Notes under the pieces: generated by a model
The model's input: only the letters and a program-made list of their open reading frames with translations
What the model was told of the DNA's origin: nothing
Database searches by the model: none
Source: Rhizopus arrhizus
Lineage: Eukaryota > Mucoromycota > Mucoromycetes > Mucorales > Rhizopodaceae
NCBI GenBank assembly: GCA_024220505.1
Contig: JAKZZE010000006.1
Location: 310,001 to 374,000 of the forward strand
Length of the DNA: 64,000 nucleotides
Reading direction: 5' to 3'
Part shown: positions 1-11,135 of the stretch, piece by piece
Layout: every line of letters starts with the position of its first letter
How positions within the stretch are numbered: the first letter of the stretch is position 1
Position numbers and translations under genes: made by a program

Positions 1-1296
1 AACGTATTAATGTTTACTATAATGAGGGCTCAAGTGGTAAATATGTTCCAAGGTAAGCTCATAATAAACAAAATAGCTTATTTCCTTGATATCCTCAACA
101 TGTTGTTTAGATCCGTCTTGGTTGACCTTGAACCAGCCACAATGGATGCTATCCGTGGCAGTCCATACGGTCAACTCTTCCGACCTGACAATTTTATCTT
201 TGGTCAATCCGGTGCTGGTAACTCATGGGCAAAGGGCTATTACACTGAAGGTGCTGAATTGGTCGAATCTGTTTTGGACATCATTCGTAAGGAAGCTGAA
301 CACACAGATTGTCTTCAAGGTTTCCAACTTTGCCACTCTCTTGGTGGTGGTACCGGTTCCGGTCTTGGTTCCCTCTTGCTTTCCAAGATTCGTGAAGAAT
401 ACCCTGATCGTATGCTCTGTACTTACTCTGTTGTTCCCTCACCCAAGGTTTCTGATACTGTTGTTGAGCCATATAATGCTGTTTTGACAGTTCATCAATT
501 GGTTGAAAACTGTGATGCTACTTTCTGTATTGATAACGAAGCTCTTTACGATATCTGTTTCCGTACTCTGAAGTTGACCAACCCCGCCTACGGAGAATTG
601 AATCAACTTGTGTCTGCTGTCATGTCCGGTGTCTCCACCTCTTTACGTTTCCCAGGTCAATTAAATTCTGACTTACGTAAATTATTTGTCAACATGGTTC
701 CCTTCCCTCGTCTTCACTTCTTCATGGTCGGTTTTGCCCCTCTTACTGCTTTCGGTTCTCAGCAATACCGTAACTTATCTGTTCCCGAATTGACTGCTCA
801 GATGTTTGATGCTCGCAACATGATGGCTGCCTCTGACCCTCGTCACGGTCGTTACTTGACCGTTGCCACTATCTTCCGTGGTCGTTTGTCTACCAAGGAA
901 GTTGAAAACCAAATGTTGGCTGTTCAACAAAAGAACTCTTCTTACTTTGTTGAATGGATTCCCAATAGTGTCAAGACCTCTCTCTGTGATATTCCTCCAG
1001 TAGGTCTTAAGATGTCTGGTACCTTTATCGGTAACAGCACTGCCATTCAAGAATTATTCAAGCGTGTCAATGAACAATTCACAGCCATGTTTAGAAGAAA
1101 GGCTTTCATGCATTGGTACACTGGTGAGGGTATGGATGAGATGGAATTCACTGAAGCTGAGTCTAACATGAACGACTTGGTCTCTGAATACCAACAATAC
1201 CAAGAAGCTACTGTTGATGAAGAGCTTTTGGATGAAGAAGATTATATTGAAGAAGATGAAGAGGAAGAAGTCCCTGAAGAAGAAGAAGAAGAATAG
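1..1296 (+). CDS. tub2: Beta-tubulin, 3' part (5' end outside the window)
   Basis: Beta subunit of the alpha/beta-tubulin dimer that builds microtubules. Exons are 1-52 (its reading frame starts at base 3) and 111-1296; the intron at 53-110 (GTAAGC...TTTAG) joins the family sequence [12 protein letters not shown] to SVLVDLEP without loss of frame. The tubulin nucleotide-binding signature GGGTGSG is at about 349-369, and the tail is very acidic (Glu-rich, ending in six Glu). Counting back from the conserved TFCID block gives Tyr at family position 167 (424-426) and Ala at 198 (517-519), where Phe and Glu are usual; position 200 is the normal Phe. The first roughly 45 residues of the protein lie outside the window. 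Identity is certain from length, motifs and gap-free similarity. The use of the name tub2 follows common fungal naming and does not say which paralogue this is. Confidence 0.97.
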   Translation, partial: NVLMFTIMRAQVVNMFQGKLIINKIAYFLDILNMLFRSVLVDLEPATMDAIRGSPYGQLFRPDNFIFGQSGAGNSWAKGYYTEGAELVESVLDIIRKEAEHTDCLQGFQLCHSLGGGTGSGLGSLLLSKIREEYPDRMLCTYSVVPSPKVSDTVVEPYNAVLTVHQLVENCDATFCIDNEALYDICFRTLKLTNPAYGELNQLVSAVMSGVSTSLRFPGQLNSDLRKLFVNMVPFPRLHFFMVGFAPLTAFGSQQYRNLSVPELTAQMFDARNMMAASDPRHGRYLTVATIFRGRLSTKEVENQMLAVQQKNSSYFVEWIPNSVKTSLCDIPPVGLKMSGTFIGNSTAIQELFKRVNEQFTAMFRRKAFMHWYTGEGMDEMEFTEAESNMNDLVSEYQQYQEATVDEELLDEEDYIEEDEEEEVPEEEEEE

Positions 1297-1327
1297 TTTT
1301 TTTAATATAAAAAATAAATAAATTTTC

Positions 1328-2104
1328 TTATTGTTTGAAAAATGGTTTAAAAAGAGAACTCCAAAAGGATTTTGTACTAGCCGGTTCTTCTTTGTTTCGT
1401 TCAGAACTGTCCATATCGTTGTCGTCTACTTCCATATTATCCACCTTCGCGCTATTTACTTCTACATTGTTCACTTCCTCTATGTTATGTATTTGTTCTA
1501 CAGTATTTACTTGCTCCACATCACTCATTCGCTCTACAATGTTCATCTGTTCTACATCTTTATCCGCTTGGTCAAATTCTGAAGGAGCATCATAAAACAT
1601 ATTTATGGATGTGCCATCTTCTTCTTCACTTTGTGAATGTGACATTTTCTTTGGCAGATGAGCTACATAACTATCATTAGGCAATATAGAGTGCTGACTT
1701 AGGTCCAATGGATTAGGTTGTTCCTCTCTTAATACTGGTGTTTCTTGCTTTAGTTTCTTTCTTTGCTTTGAAGGTGTACCCAAGACAACGACTGGTTTAG
1801 GCATCTCTTCCAAATATTTTGAAGCAGGATCTTCATCACTACTGTCAATTAATAAAGAAGTATTATTGTTTAACTTTCTTTTTCTTCTAGATGTCTTTTT
1901 GGCTGTTTCTGATTTTTGTTGAAGTGTTAAAATGGATCGTTTCGGTGATGGTTTCTCTATTTGTTCATCTTCATTAGCAGGAGATGTTGTGCGTTGACGT
2001 AGTTGCCGTGCAGGAGACGTCACTGGCTCTTTGGATGATAAAACTCGTTTTTTTCGCTTGATAATAGCGGTTGTTGATTTTTGGTGTGGACTTGTGTTTG
2101 ACAT
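1328..2104 (-). CDS. Unknown acidic, low-complexity, probably nuclear protein (258 aa)
   Basis: Single-exon ORF of 258 codons that I do not recognise. The N-terminal 100 residues are rich in Lys, Arg, Ser and Thr, with several basic stretches (for example IIKRKKR and KTSRRKRK) that could act as nuclear localisation signals, and with many SP/TP sites. The middle has a DSSDEDP acidic patch. Residues about 180-240 form degenerate repeats of the type VEQ-N-VE, strongly acidic. The C terminus is aromatic and basic (FWSSLFKPFF). It is divergent from MSH6 with 330 bp between the two starts, so the genes could share a promoter; that does not prove a common function. The absence of stops over 258 codons in an AT-rich region and the biased composition support a real gene. 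Confidence 0.6.
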   Translation of the reverse strand: MSNTSPHQKSTTAIIKRKKRVLSSKEPVTSPARQLRQRTTSPANEDEQIEKPSPKRSILTLQQKSETAKKTSRRKRKLNNNTSLLIDSSDEDPASKYLEEMPKPVVVLGTPSKQRKKLKQETPVLREEQPNPLDLSQHSILPNDSYVAHLPKKMSHSQSEEEDGTSINMFYDAPSEFDQADKDVEQMNIVERMSDVEQVNTVEQIHNIEEVNNVEVNSAKVDNMEVDDNDMDSSERNKEEPASTKSFWSSLFKPFFKQ

Positions 2105-2434
2105 TATTTATAAAAAGGGGAAAAAAAAGAAAAAGGAACACAAAGTTAATATTTTTTTTTTATTTATAAAATAGATCCCCCTTTGTTACTTAGTTCACCC
2201 AAAGTATATACTATATGACATCTTCTTGTTACTTTATTTGTTTCTCAAACAAAAAATTATACATCAAAGTAAACAATAAAGTATATATTAAGCTTTAAAC
2301 CATGAATTATGTATATTTCCAAGCAGTTAGGAAACAGAAAGTCGCGTCCAAAGTCACATTTCATTAAAAAAAAAAAAAAAAAAAAAAAAAAGACAACACT
2401 TTTCACATATTTCTTTTTTTATAGATTTTTTATT
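2105..2434. promoter_or_regulatory. Divergent intergenic region upstream of MSH6 and the unknown acidic gene
   Basis: 330 bp, AT-rich, lying between two divergently oriented genes. It contains a 26-base A tract (2366-2391) and a short T-rich stretch just before the MSH6 start. No specific binding site is recognised. Confidence 0.4.
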
Positions 2435-5400
2435 ATGCCTGACAAACCATTACAACAAAAAAGCATTTTATCTTTTTTCGGCAAAAAACAAGACACGTCA
2501 AAGAAAGTCGAGTCTCCAAAGAATGTCGAGCCTCCAAAGAAAGTCGAGCCACTAAAGAAAGTCGAGCCACCGAAGAAGAAAGCCGAACAAGATGAATCAA
2601 TGGAAATAGATCAACCTAGTACCGATTATTCACAGGTAATAAAAACTCTCTGCTTAAAAAAGCGCGCGCGCGATAGAGAGAGAGAGAGAGAGGAGGAGGA
2701 AGAGAAATAACAAGATTATTAGAAACGCGCACGCGGTAGAGTTAGTTACAAGGAAACGGATAGTGAAGAAGAAAATGAAACGATCAAGCCACAAAGTTCA
2801 GGTATTTGATCGCTATCGCTGAAAATGCAGCATGTAACACACTTTTAGGCAAGCGTCGCAGATTAGTACGCCGTATAGAGGATGATAGTGATGAAGAATT
2901 CACACCAAGTGCAAAAGATAAAGAGAAGGTTGATGAAGATGATGCTATGTTTGATGATATATCTGATACTGAGTTGATGGAAATTGAGAGAGATTATACT
3001 GCAACCAAAAACAAGACTGCAATGACACCTATTGCGGAAAGGTTTGAAGTAATGTTATTAAAGAGCAAAAGTATATCTGTTTTACTCATTTATGTTTTAA
3101 ACATAGAGAGTCTCTGTTTCCTCACCATCAAGACCAACCACCAGTTCTTTATTTTCATCTGGTGGCCATAAATCTCCGGCCACTACGCAATCAAAACAAC
3201 AGGTAAGGAATATGAATCAAAGGAGGGGAAATGATAATGATTTAAAAAATATTAGGATCGAAATCAAAAATTTAAAGAAAAAAATGAGTCGAGATACCAG
3301 TGGTTGCAGGATATTAAAGATGCCGACAAGAACCCTGTTGATTCCCCTAACTATGATCCACGCACTTTATTCATCCCTTCCTCTGCTTGGAGCTTATTCA
3401 CCCCATTTGAAAAACAATACTGGGAAGTAAAGTGTAAACACTGGGATACTGTAAGCTTTATTCATTCACATAAAGACATTTGAATTCTTATCAACAAATA
3501 GGTTGTGTTTTTCAAAAAAGGAAAATTTTATGGTAAAAAGGCAAAAAAAAAAAAAAAAAAAATCCAACATGATTTATTTGCGTATAGAATTATACGAAAA
3601 GGATGCAGATATTGGTCATAGAGACTTTGATTTGAAACTTACTGACCGCGTGAATATGAGAATGGTGGGTGTACCCGAAATGTCCTTTGATTACTGGGCC
3701 GCTCAGTTTATTGCAAAAGGCTACAAGGTTGTCAAAGTGGACCAAATGGAGACCGCAATTGGTAAGTCGATGCGTGAAAAGAGCAGTTTATCAGCAAAAG
3801 ACAAGATCATTCGTCGAGAAGTTACTTCAGTTTTAACAGCGGGCACTCTGGTGGATGCCGGTCTACTGACAAATGATTTGAGTACCTTTTGTATGTCAAT
3901 CAAGGAACTGTGTACAAACGAAGAAATTCCTCCAAAGTTTGGTATCTGTTTTGTAGATACAGCCACAGCCGAGTTTAATTTGGTCCATTTTGAAGATGAT
4001 ATCAATCGAACTAAGCTGGGTACACTCTTGATGCAAATCAAACCAAGAGAGCTTGTGACTGAAAAGGGTCGATTGACCAAGTCCACAATACAGATGATCA
4101 AGTCAACCTTGAACGAACCACTGTGGAACATGGTTTTGCCAGAAAGAGAATTTTGGGATGATCAGACAACAGAGGATGAAATCAAGATGAATGAATACTT
4201 CGGGTCAGACATGACCGATAATGAACAAAATTCTGGATTTAATCAAGCCATGCAAGAACTTTATGCGGATCCTATGCTTATGTCTGCTTTTGGTGGTATG
4301 ATTTGGTACCTTCGTTCAGTGAGTTATATTGAGATGCTTTCCTTTATTTTTATGCTTATACTCGTATGTAGCTGAAATTAGATAAAGAATTACTTTCTGC
4401 AAAGCATATTGTTATGTATGATCCCATTCGGCAAGGCACATCCCTCGTCCTTGATGGCCAGACATTGGCCAATCTTGAAATTTTCCAAAACTCCTACGAT
4501 GGTGGTATCGAAGGCACTGTATTCAAGCTACTGGCCAACAGTATTACACCTTTTGGAAAACGACTCTTTAAACGTTGGTTATGTCACCCATTACGTCAAC
4601 CCAAGGACATCAATGATCGATTGGATGCGGTTGAGGACTTGATGAAACTTTGGGATTTACATTCAAGTGTGGCTAAACAGTTGGCCTCCTTGCCTGATTT
4701 GGAAAGATTGATGTCACGTATTCATTCTGGCCGCGTCAAGGTCAAGGAGTTTCTGTTGGCTTTGGAAGGCTTTAGGATGACTGAGAACGTAATCAACATT
4801 TTGAAAGAGTCTCAGTCACAATTGAAATCAAGTTTAATTAGCCAAATGATTGATCAATTCCCTAATATTGACCCTATTTTAGATGATTTGAATAGTTTAT
4901 TCATTACAGCAGATGTAGATATGGATTGTAATTATAAGAAAATATATAAATTGAAACAAGGCACTTATTTTTTATTATAGACCAAAAAGTAAAGGCAATG
5001 ATTCCTAAAAGTGGAAAGAATGAAGCATGGGATGGTATTATGAATCAGATTGATGCTGTACAAAATCAATTTCACAGCCATTTAAATTCATTAAAGAAAC
5101 AATTAAAGTAAACAAGTACTATACAGCATTGTGTATTTTAGTATTAATTTATATATATTAGATGCCCTTCCCTTTTGTACAAAGATCTTGGTAAAGATAT
5201 CTATCAGATTGAAGTACCTAAAGGAGTTTCTGTTCCAAGAGACTGGATTCAAATGTCGACTACCTCTGTAAGCTATCAATGACAATCCTAATCCATCTCT
5301 CTTACTGTGATTCCACATATAGAAATTAAACCGATATTGGGACAATACAGTAAAGAACTTGGTATCAGAATACAAAGAGTTATTAGAGACAAAGAATGAA

Positions 5401-6600
5401 TTTGTCAAGACGTTTTCTAAACAAGTCTATCAGCATTTTGATCAATCTTATCCCATTTGGTTATCCGTAGTGAACACTATTGCCCAATTAGATGCACTTA
5501 TGGGGTTAGCAAAAGGATCTATGAATATGGGAGGTATAGCTCAGCACTTGTTTTCATATTATATTCTTAACTTATGCATCATTAGAGCCTGCTTGTAGAC
5601 CTGTTTTATTGGATGAAGAAAGAAGCACGATTAAATTTGAAGAACTAAGACATCCTTGTGTTAAGCCTGGGTAAACAGCGACTTCTCATAATCCAACCTT
5701 TTTTCTAACCAGGTTCACTAGCGTGTCAACAGATTTTATACCAAACGATGTTAGCTTGGGTGGTCAAGACTCCAGCATGATTGTATTAACTGGGCCTAAT
5801 ATGGGTGGTAAATCAACTCTATTAAGACAGGTAATTAAAAAATATCAGAGAATCAGTTTTTGCTCATTTTATTGTTAGACATGTGTGGCTATCATCTTGG
5901 CACAATTGGGTGGTTATGTGCCTGCAAGGTCATGCTATCTAACACCCTGTGATAGAATCTACACGAGAATTGGAGCCAATGACAACATTATGGGTGGACA
6001 ATCGACATTTATGGTCGAGCTGACTGAAACAAGCAAAATCCTTCAAGAAGCCACACCTCGATCCATGGTGATTTTGGATGAATTAGGAAGAGGTACATCG
6101 ACTCATGATGGATATGCTATTGCCTATGCCGTATTACACAATTTGTGTACTCATATTGGCTGTTTGGGTATTTTTGCTACTCATTACCAAGCCCTATGTA
6201 AAGAATTTGAAAGAAATCCAGAAATCAACAACATGCACATGTAAGTAGACGAAAGAAAGATAGAAAGAAAAAGGGATGCCAACAATAACATAGGGGATAT
6301 TTGATGGATGAAGATGAGCATAATGTAACCTTCTTGTATAAACTTACTTCGGGTATCTGTGAAAAGTCGTTTGGTATGAATGTGGCAAGCATGGCTGGTA
6401 TACCTTCATCTATTGTAAACAGAGCAGACGAAATAGCACAAGAAGTCGAGATCTCCCACAAAAAGAAAGATACTACTTTTACTAAATCCCTAACTCCTGC
6501 AGTAATCAGCGACTTGAAATATATCATAAAGAATGGTAGCAATCAAGATGCTACCAAGCGCATCCTTAAAAGTTTTAATAACGTGTCATTTAAAGAATAA
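2435..6600 (+). CDS. MSH6: DNA mismatch repair protein MSH6 (15 exons, 1131 aa)
   Basis: Partner of MSH2 in MutS-alpha, which recognises base mismatches and small loops in the nucleus. Exons: 2435-2635, 2723-2801, 2849-3041, 3109-3202, 3256-3450, 3502-3532 (31 nt), 3588-4318, 4372-4927, 4981-5107, 5162-5267, 5323-5533, 5586-5670, 5713-5830, 5879-6240, 6294-6600, summing to 1132 codons. Residues 8-15 (QKSILSFF) form a PCNA-interacting PIP box, typical of the MSH6 N terminus. The mismatch-reading Phe-x-Glu is FYE at 263-265. The ATPase carries Walker [10 protein letters not shown] (897-905), signature [10 protein letters not shown] (about 943-952) and Walker B ILDE with Asp976/Glu977. The start was chosen because the PIP box follows directly; an in-frame ATG 126 bases upstream would add only an A-tract-encoded Lys run. 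Intron 1 holds a CG/GA microsatellite. The second splice site of intron 1 is the least certain. Confidence 0.95.
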
Positions 6601-6662
6601 AACAATCGGAGAATAGAGTATGTTGTGCCTGAATGATAAAGTTAGTTTGTAATGTATGATAT

Positions 6663-7438
6663 TTATTCAAAAGATTTCAGACTTCGAATGAAACGATCTA
6701 CTGCAATTCTAAATAATTCGTTTGATATATTTCCTGATGGAGGAGTCATTGGTTGTTGTTGTAATTCTGTATTTTCAGTTGTCTGCAAATAACCTTGGCT
6801 AATTTCCCAGCGCGTATCATCAAAACGCATTAAACCATTCTTGACTACAAATTCTACATAAAGCTGAATATAAATCTGTTTTAAAACAAGCTTCAAGTTT
6901 TCTGTGTTTGGATCTGAATTCATGACAAATTTTAATCCGGTAGGTGTTTCATAATAATGTAGACGATAGGTAGATGTTTTATATGATATAAATCCATCTT
7001 GACTAACAATAGAATATTTATAAAAAATATATGAGATTGTCATAGTATTTACCTTCCACTCAACTTACGCACAAAGTTACGTAAAGATAAAATAACACCA
7101 TAAACCAGTTTGGCCTCTTCTTCAATAGAAATCACGCTTCCTGCTGCCAATCCACTTTGTACGGTTTGACTTTGAACAAGTGAAGAACTATTGTTATCTC
7201 CTGTAGTAGTAGTATTAGTGGCATTATGGCTAGATGAATTAGCACTTGAAGCAGAGAATCGAGAGGAAGAGTTAGTAGTAGTAGCTGTTAAGGGACCCAG
7301 ACGGCTACTATTGTTTATTTGACTTGTAGTACTTGTACCAGTAACTGAAGTTGTTGGTGTTGCTGCTTTATGAGACCATTTTTGAAAATAAATACACTGA
7401 CAATGACGATCGAATATATATAAATTGTATATTGTCAT
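6663..7438 (-). CDS. BET5: TRAPP complex subunit Bet5/TRAPPC1 (2 exons, 241 aa)
   Basis: Core longin-fold subunit of the TRAPP tethering complexes, which activate Rab1/Ypt1 in ER-Golgi traffic. Exons on minus: 7438-7053 and 7002-6663, intron 7003-7052 (GTAAAT...TTAG). It opens with TIYNLYIFDRHCQCIYFQ, the family start, and exon 2 has TYRLHYYETPTGLKFVMN and LYVEFVVKN, both diagnostic. An upstream in-frame ATG at 7450 exists, but 7438 matches the family start. Between residues about 25 and 95 there is a Ser/Thr/Asn-rich insertion that makes the protein much longer than the roughly 145-160 aa of yeast and animal homologues. Its 3' end is 62 bp from the MSH6 stop (convergent). Confidence 0.93.
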
Positions 7439-7492
7439 CTCTTTATTCAATAAAAAGTAAAAGCAAACAAAAAAAAGGTGGGGTGCACCTAA

Positions 7493-7898
7493 CTATCTTT
7501 CTTCAAAATCCCAATAAATGATCAAATCACTCGAATCCTTCAATTCAAATTCAAACTCCACATCTTCCAAGAATTGCATTTCATGGACTAAAAGAGCAGG
7601 AACTGTACAATCTTCAGATTCTCGTAGGAGATAAGCTTGACTTGATTGTAAGTCATCAATTTGTATTGTGCCTTTTAATACTGTGATTCGCGAATCAAAT
7701 GGAAAATGATGAGGAGGCTGCTTGATGGTTAGGAGAATACTCTTGATATTTAATCTATTTTACCAATAAAGTACCAGCTTTGAATCTCATGATTGTTCTC
7801 AAACAAGGTGAGTTTGTTATTTGCTTCCATTTCCCATTCAAACAAGCAGGAAGATGAGGAATTGGTACATAATCAGGATGAATAGATTCAGATAACAT
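7493..7898 (-). CDS. Small cupin-like protein (2 exons, 120 aa)
   Basis: Two exons, 7898-7764 and 7720-7493, give 120 residues. The intron 7721-7763 is 43 nt, starts with GTAAAA and has a CTAAC branch sequence a few bases before its CAAG end, which is why I chose this model. The sequence reads as a short beta-rich barrel: an IMRFKAGT strand, then PPHHFPFDSR followed by ITVLKGTIQIDD, which resembles the metal-binding His region and the turn of a cupin (His-His near a 'VLxG' strand). Function is unknown; related small cupins are often sensor-like or sugar-processing. An alternative frame for exon 1 starting at an internal ATG also stays open, so the 5' end is tentative. It lies 54 bp upstream of the BET5 start on the same strand. 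Confidence 0.5.
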
Positions 7899-8784
7899 AA
7901 GGAAAAGCAAAAAGAAAGATTATTTCGGAGAGTGTTTCTTTTATTAAACCAAGAGAGATCAATGACGTTTATTTTACAATCTTGAGCATGTGATACAGTA
8001 GATGATCATAAAAGGGAGCTGGATACTTTCTATTTTCATATGCCCTTGGGTCCAATAATAATATCTCCTTGGTTACCCTCCTTTTGACTTTTTAATCAAC
8101 CAATGGAATTTTATTTTCTTTATTTATTAGATTAGTTCAGTTTTTGATAAACAAAGTTAGTACACTTGTGTTTTGCATTCAAGTTTTATAAATATAGCTT
8201 AGAGGCTCTGTGCTTTGAAGTAGGTTGATTATTAAGAGCAAACAGAAAGTATGAACCATATTTGCAAGACTATGATCTATATGTCTAGTGTTGGCATTGT
8301 TACCGATCTGTTACTCCTTTTACTCTGAGCGTATATCATAGCTAGATACATGCCAAGGTCAATTAAAGTCAGTGGTAACATAAGAGAACAGTAATTAATG
8401 TATACACATCTTAAATCTATTAATTTATCTGTGTACTGATTTCATTAAGCAGATAAAGACAGTACATGTTCAACTACTTTCTTTTCTATCAATCACGCAG
8501 CAATCCTCTTTATTTTTCCATATTTAACTCGTTGCTAATGATTTTGCAAGACAAAAGAAAAAGTACGTTCTGCATAAACTCGTCGTTTTAGAATATTTTC
8601 ATTACAAAAAGCAGAATTTTTTTTATTGATGGCTTTGTTGCATTTGTGAACAATCAGTAAACTTGATAATCCAAGCTTTTTTTTTTTGTCTTGGGTAGCT
8701 TTTTAAATCAGTCTTTCACATTATGTTTAAATTGATTTTTACAAAAGTTGTAATCAATTCTTTAAATTGGCAAATAATTTATTA
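7899..8784. other. Intergenic gap, nothing recognised
   Basis: About 0.9 kb of AT-rich DNA between the cupin-like gene and the 3' end of the phosphatase gene, both on minus. It should hold the promoter of the former. I see no coding exon, repeat or RNA gene in it. Confidence 0.4.
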
Positions 8785-11135
8785 TTAATAATTACTAGCT
8801 TCAGGCATGGACAGACGTTGTTCAACAGCATCTGTAAATCTGTCAAAAGCATTAAATAATCGATGTTGATGTTGATGTTGAGATTGTCTATGTCCTGAAT
8901 TAGCATATTCAGCTAGCAATTGCTGCTTGTTTTGATGATAAAGATGATATCCTGCTTGACCAAATAATAGACGAGGCACATCAACAAGGTATCCCATCGT
9001 TCCCTTAACACCCACTTCCTTTTCTGCTTGTATCCAAAAGTTTATCTTTCCTGTCTTTTCATCATAATAACCCGCACAATAATTTCTCATTCCCATCAAC
9101 TTTTTATTTTGTCTCTATTCTCAGCAGTTGAGTCATATGGAACACATCATATTATCTCATTTACTTACAGTGTTACCATTAGGTGAACGCTTAAATAGAT
9201 TATACATCTTTTCTTCAGTGTTTCCATTAAATGTGATGTAGGAGGAATTTTGATTCAGGATGGTTAAAAGTGCTTGAGGTGGAGGTACGTTAACGATAGC
9301 ACTGGAAATGATTTGTACCATAAAATAGGGATCGCCTTCTTCTTTCTCTTTCATATCTTTTGAATACAATTTACCAGCACCACAACAATGAACCTATGGC
9401 TTATATTGTCAGGCTTAAATACAACACGGATAATTTTATATTTTACGTCTCCACCCAAGAATGAAACTCGAACAGATTTTTCACGAGCGTATTGTTGAAG
9501 TCTTTCAATAAATTTCTTTCTTTCCACTTCATGATTTCCAGCAGTCCAATCTAATAATCATATATGTTATTTTTTTACTTGTTTTTCAAAGTATACACCT
9601 TACGATCATTCATATCATCTAATAATTCAGGATCACCATTCCACTTGTTTAATTGTCCACTAATCATATCTCCTAATGCACCTGTTTTACCAACAATTGT
9701 AGCCAAGTTAAATCCAGCTGCACCATCCATCAGATTTTCAAACAAGGTCAAACGAGGATAAATTAAAGGCACACCCGTCAATATTAGCATATGTTTAATG
9801 GTAAATGGCATCATGGAATTGATCGCTTGAAATACACCGTCATAAGTAGCTGGATCACAGACATCGTGCTTTGTTCTTTCTCCACGGCAATCCAATGCAA
9901 CAAATCCTATATCTGGACCAAGTGTAGAAATGATATGATTGCAAGTAGGAAGTGTACCTCGAACCATTCCGTGGTAAGGTGCTAACTCAACAGTTGTGTG
10001 TTGTTGAAATAAATAATAGAATCTGCAAGCATTTTCAAAAAGAACTATGTAATACATATGTTTAATCATAAGACATTCTCTTTTTATAAGATCAAACCTC
10101 TAAAACAATCCGCATTTTGCATATCTGTGGGATAAGAACCATATCCATCAATGATATCCTAAAAAACGCATTATTAATAAAAAAATTCGATTCTTTCTCA
10201 ATATACATATTACATGATCATCCCACATATTCATAGATGGAATGGTAGCAAATGCTTTAGCAACCACTGGATTCTCTTTAAACCTAAGTAAAAAAGATTA
10301 CTTAACATCTTTTTGTGTATGTGTATCTTTTTGTCTCCGATTACCCAAAGTTTTTACAATAATTCCAAAAATAGAAATACTCAAACCCATCTTTCATTTC
10401 CTCACTCAATTCCATTGCCAAACGTTTCGCAGGATTTTTTTCTTCTACCCAAGGCTTCATGAAATCTTCTTTAATCAACCTATCCTGATATAACTGATCA
10501 CCACCACCCAATAACACATGAAACGGCATCACCTCATGTCTATCCAAGACATCCTGCCAAAGCGGAGCCTCCTTTTCACCAAATTTGTCTTTGATCTCTT
10601 GTGGGATATCAGAGAACCCATTACAGGAATAAAACATGAATCGCATCGAGTTATAAAATGAAGGTAGATGAAACTGAAACTGTGGACTGGCCCAGTTGTT
10701 TCGGGCAGTCGAGTAGGTAGCGATTTGATCATGATTGGTCATTGGCAAACGTACATCATATCGCCAAAAGCGATACTTGTGGCGGTAGGTGTCCAATTTC
10801 TCCGCGCGTGGTTTGAACCACTGCTTCTGCTGCGTCACAGGCTCAGCAAGCTGGATATCCACAGGTGGGGCTTCTTCGTCTGAGGAGACGATCAGGATCG
10901 AACCTTGCCACTCGCGGGTGGCATAGTTGATGCCAATATATCGAAGTAGCGGACCGCAGACAATTTCACCACTACCTTCGTGATGTTGAGGAAAATGAGA
11001 TGAGAGGTGAGACCATTGATCTCTTAGACTGAACTGGCTAAAACTAGAGGTCAGGTCCTGAAGCCGACCACCTTGCTGCTGCTGCTGTTGTTGTTGTCCG
11101 TAACCTTGGTATGGGGGAGAATTGTAGTTTTGCAT
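8785..11135 (-). CDS. PhoD-like metallophosphatase (7 exons, 673 aa)
   Basis: Member of the PhoD/alkaline phosphatase D branch of calcineurin-like metallophosphoesterases that is widespread in fungi. Exons on minus: 11135-10345, 10283-10214, 10158-10098, 10044-9604, 9550-9447, 9393-9169, 9114-8785, totalling 674 codons. Metal-site motifs are all present: LLGGGDQLYQD near residue 210, NMWDDHD near 285, ALDCRGER in exon 4, and GDVHCCGAG across the exon 5/6 junction. NDHWTAGNHE is restored by using the GTAAGG donor at 9603. The N terminus is a Tyr/Gln-rich low-complexity stretch with a run of eight Gln. No signal peptide or membrane segment is evident, so a cytosolic protein is likely. The natural substrate is not predictable from sequence. 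Confidence 0.9.

Noticed and set aside
2309..2434. N-terminal extension of MSH6 from the ATG at 2309
   Set aside because: It would encode a poly-Lys and Phe-rich segment from an A and T tract; the PIP box follows the ATG at 2435 directly, as in other MSH6 proteins.
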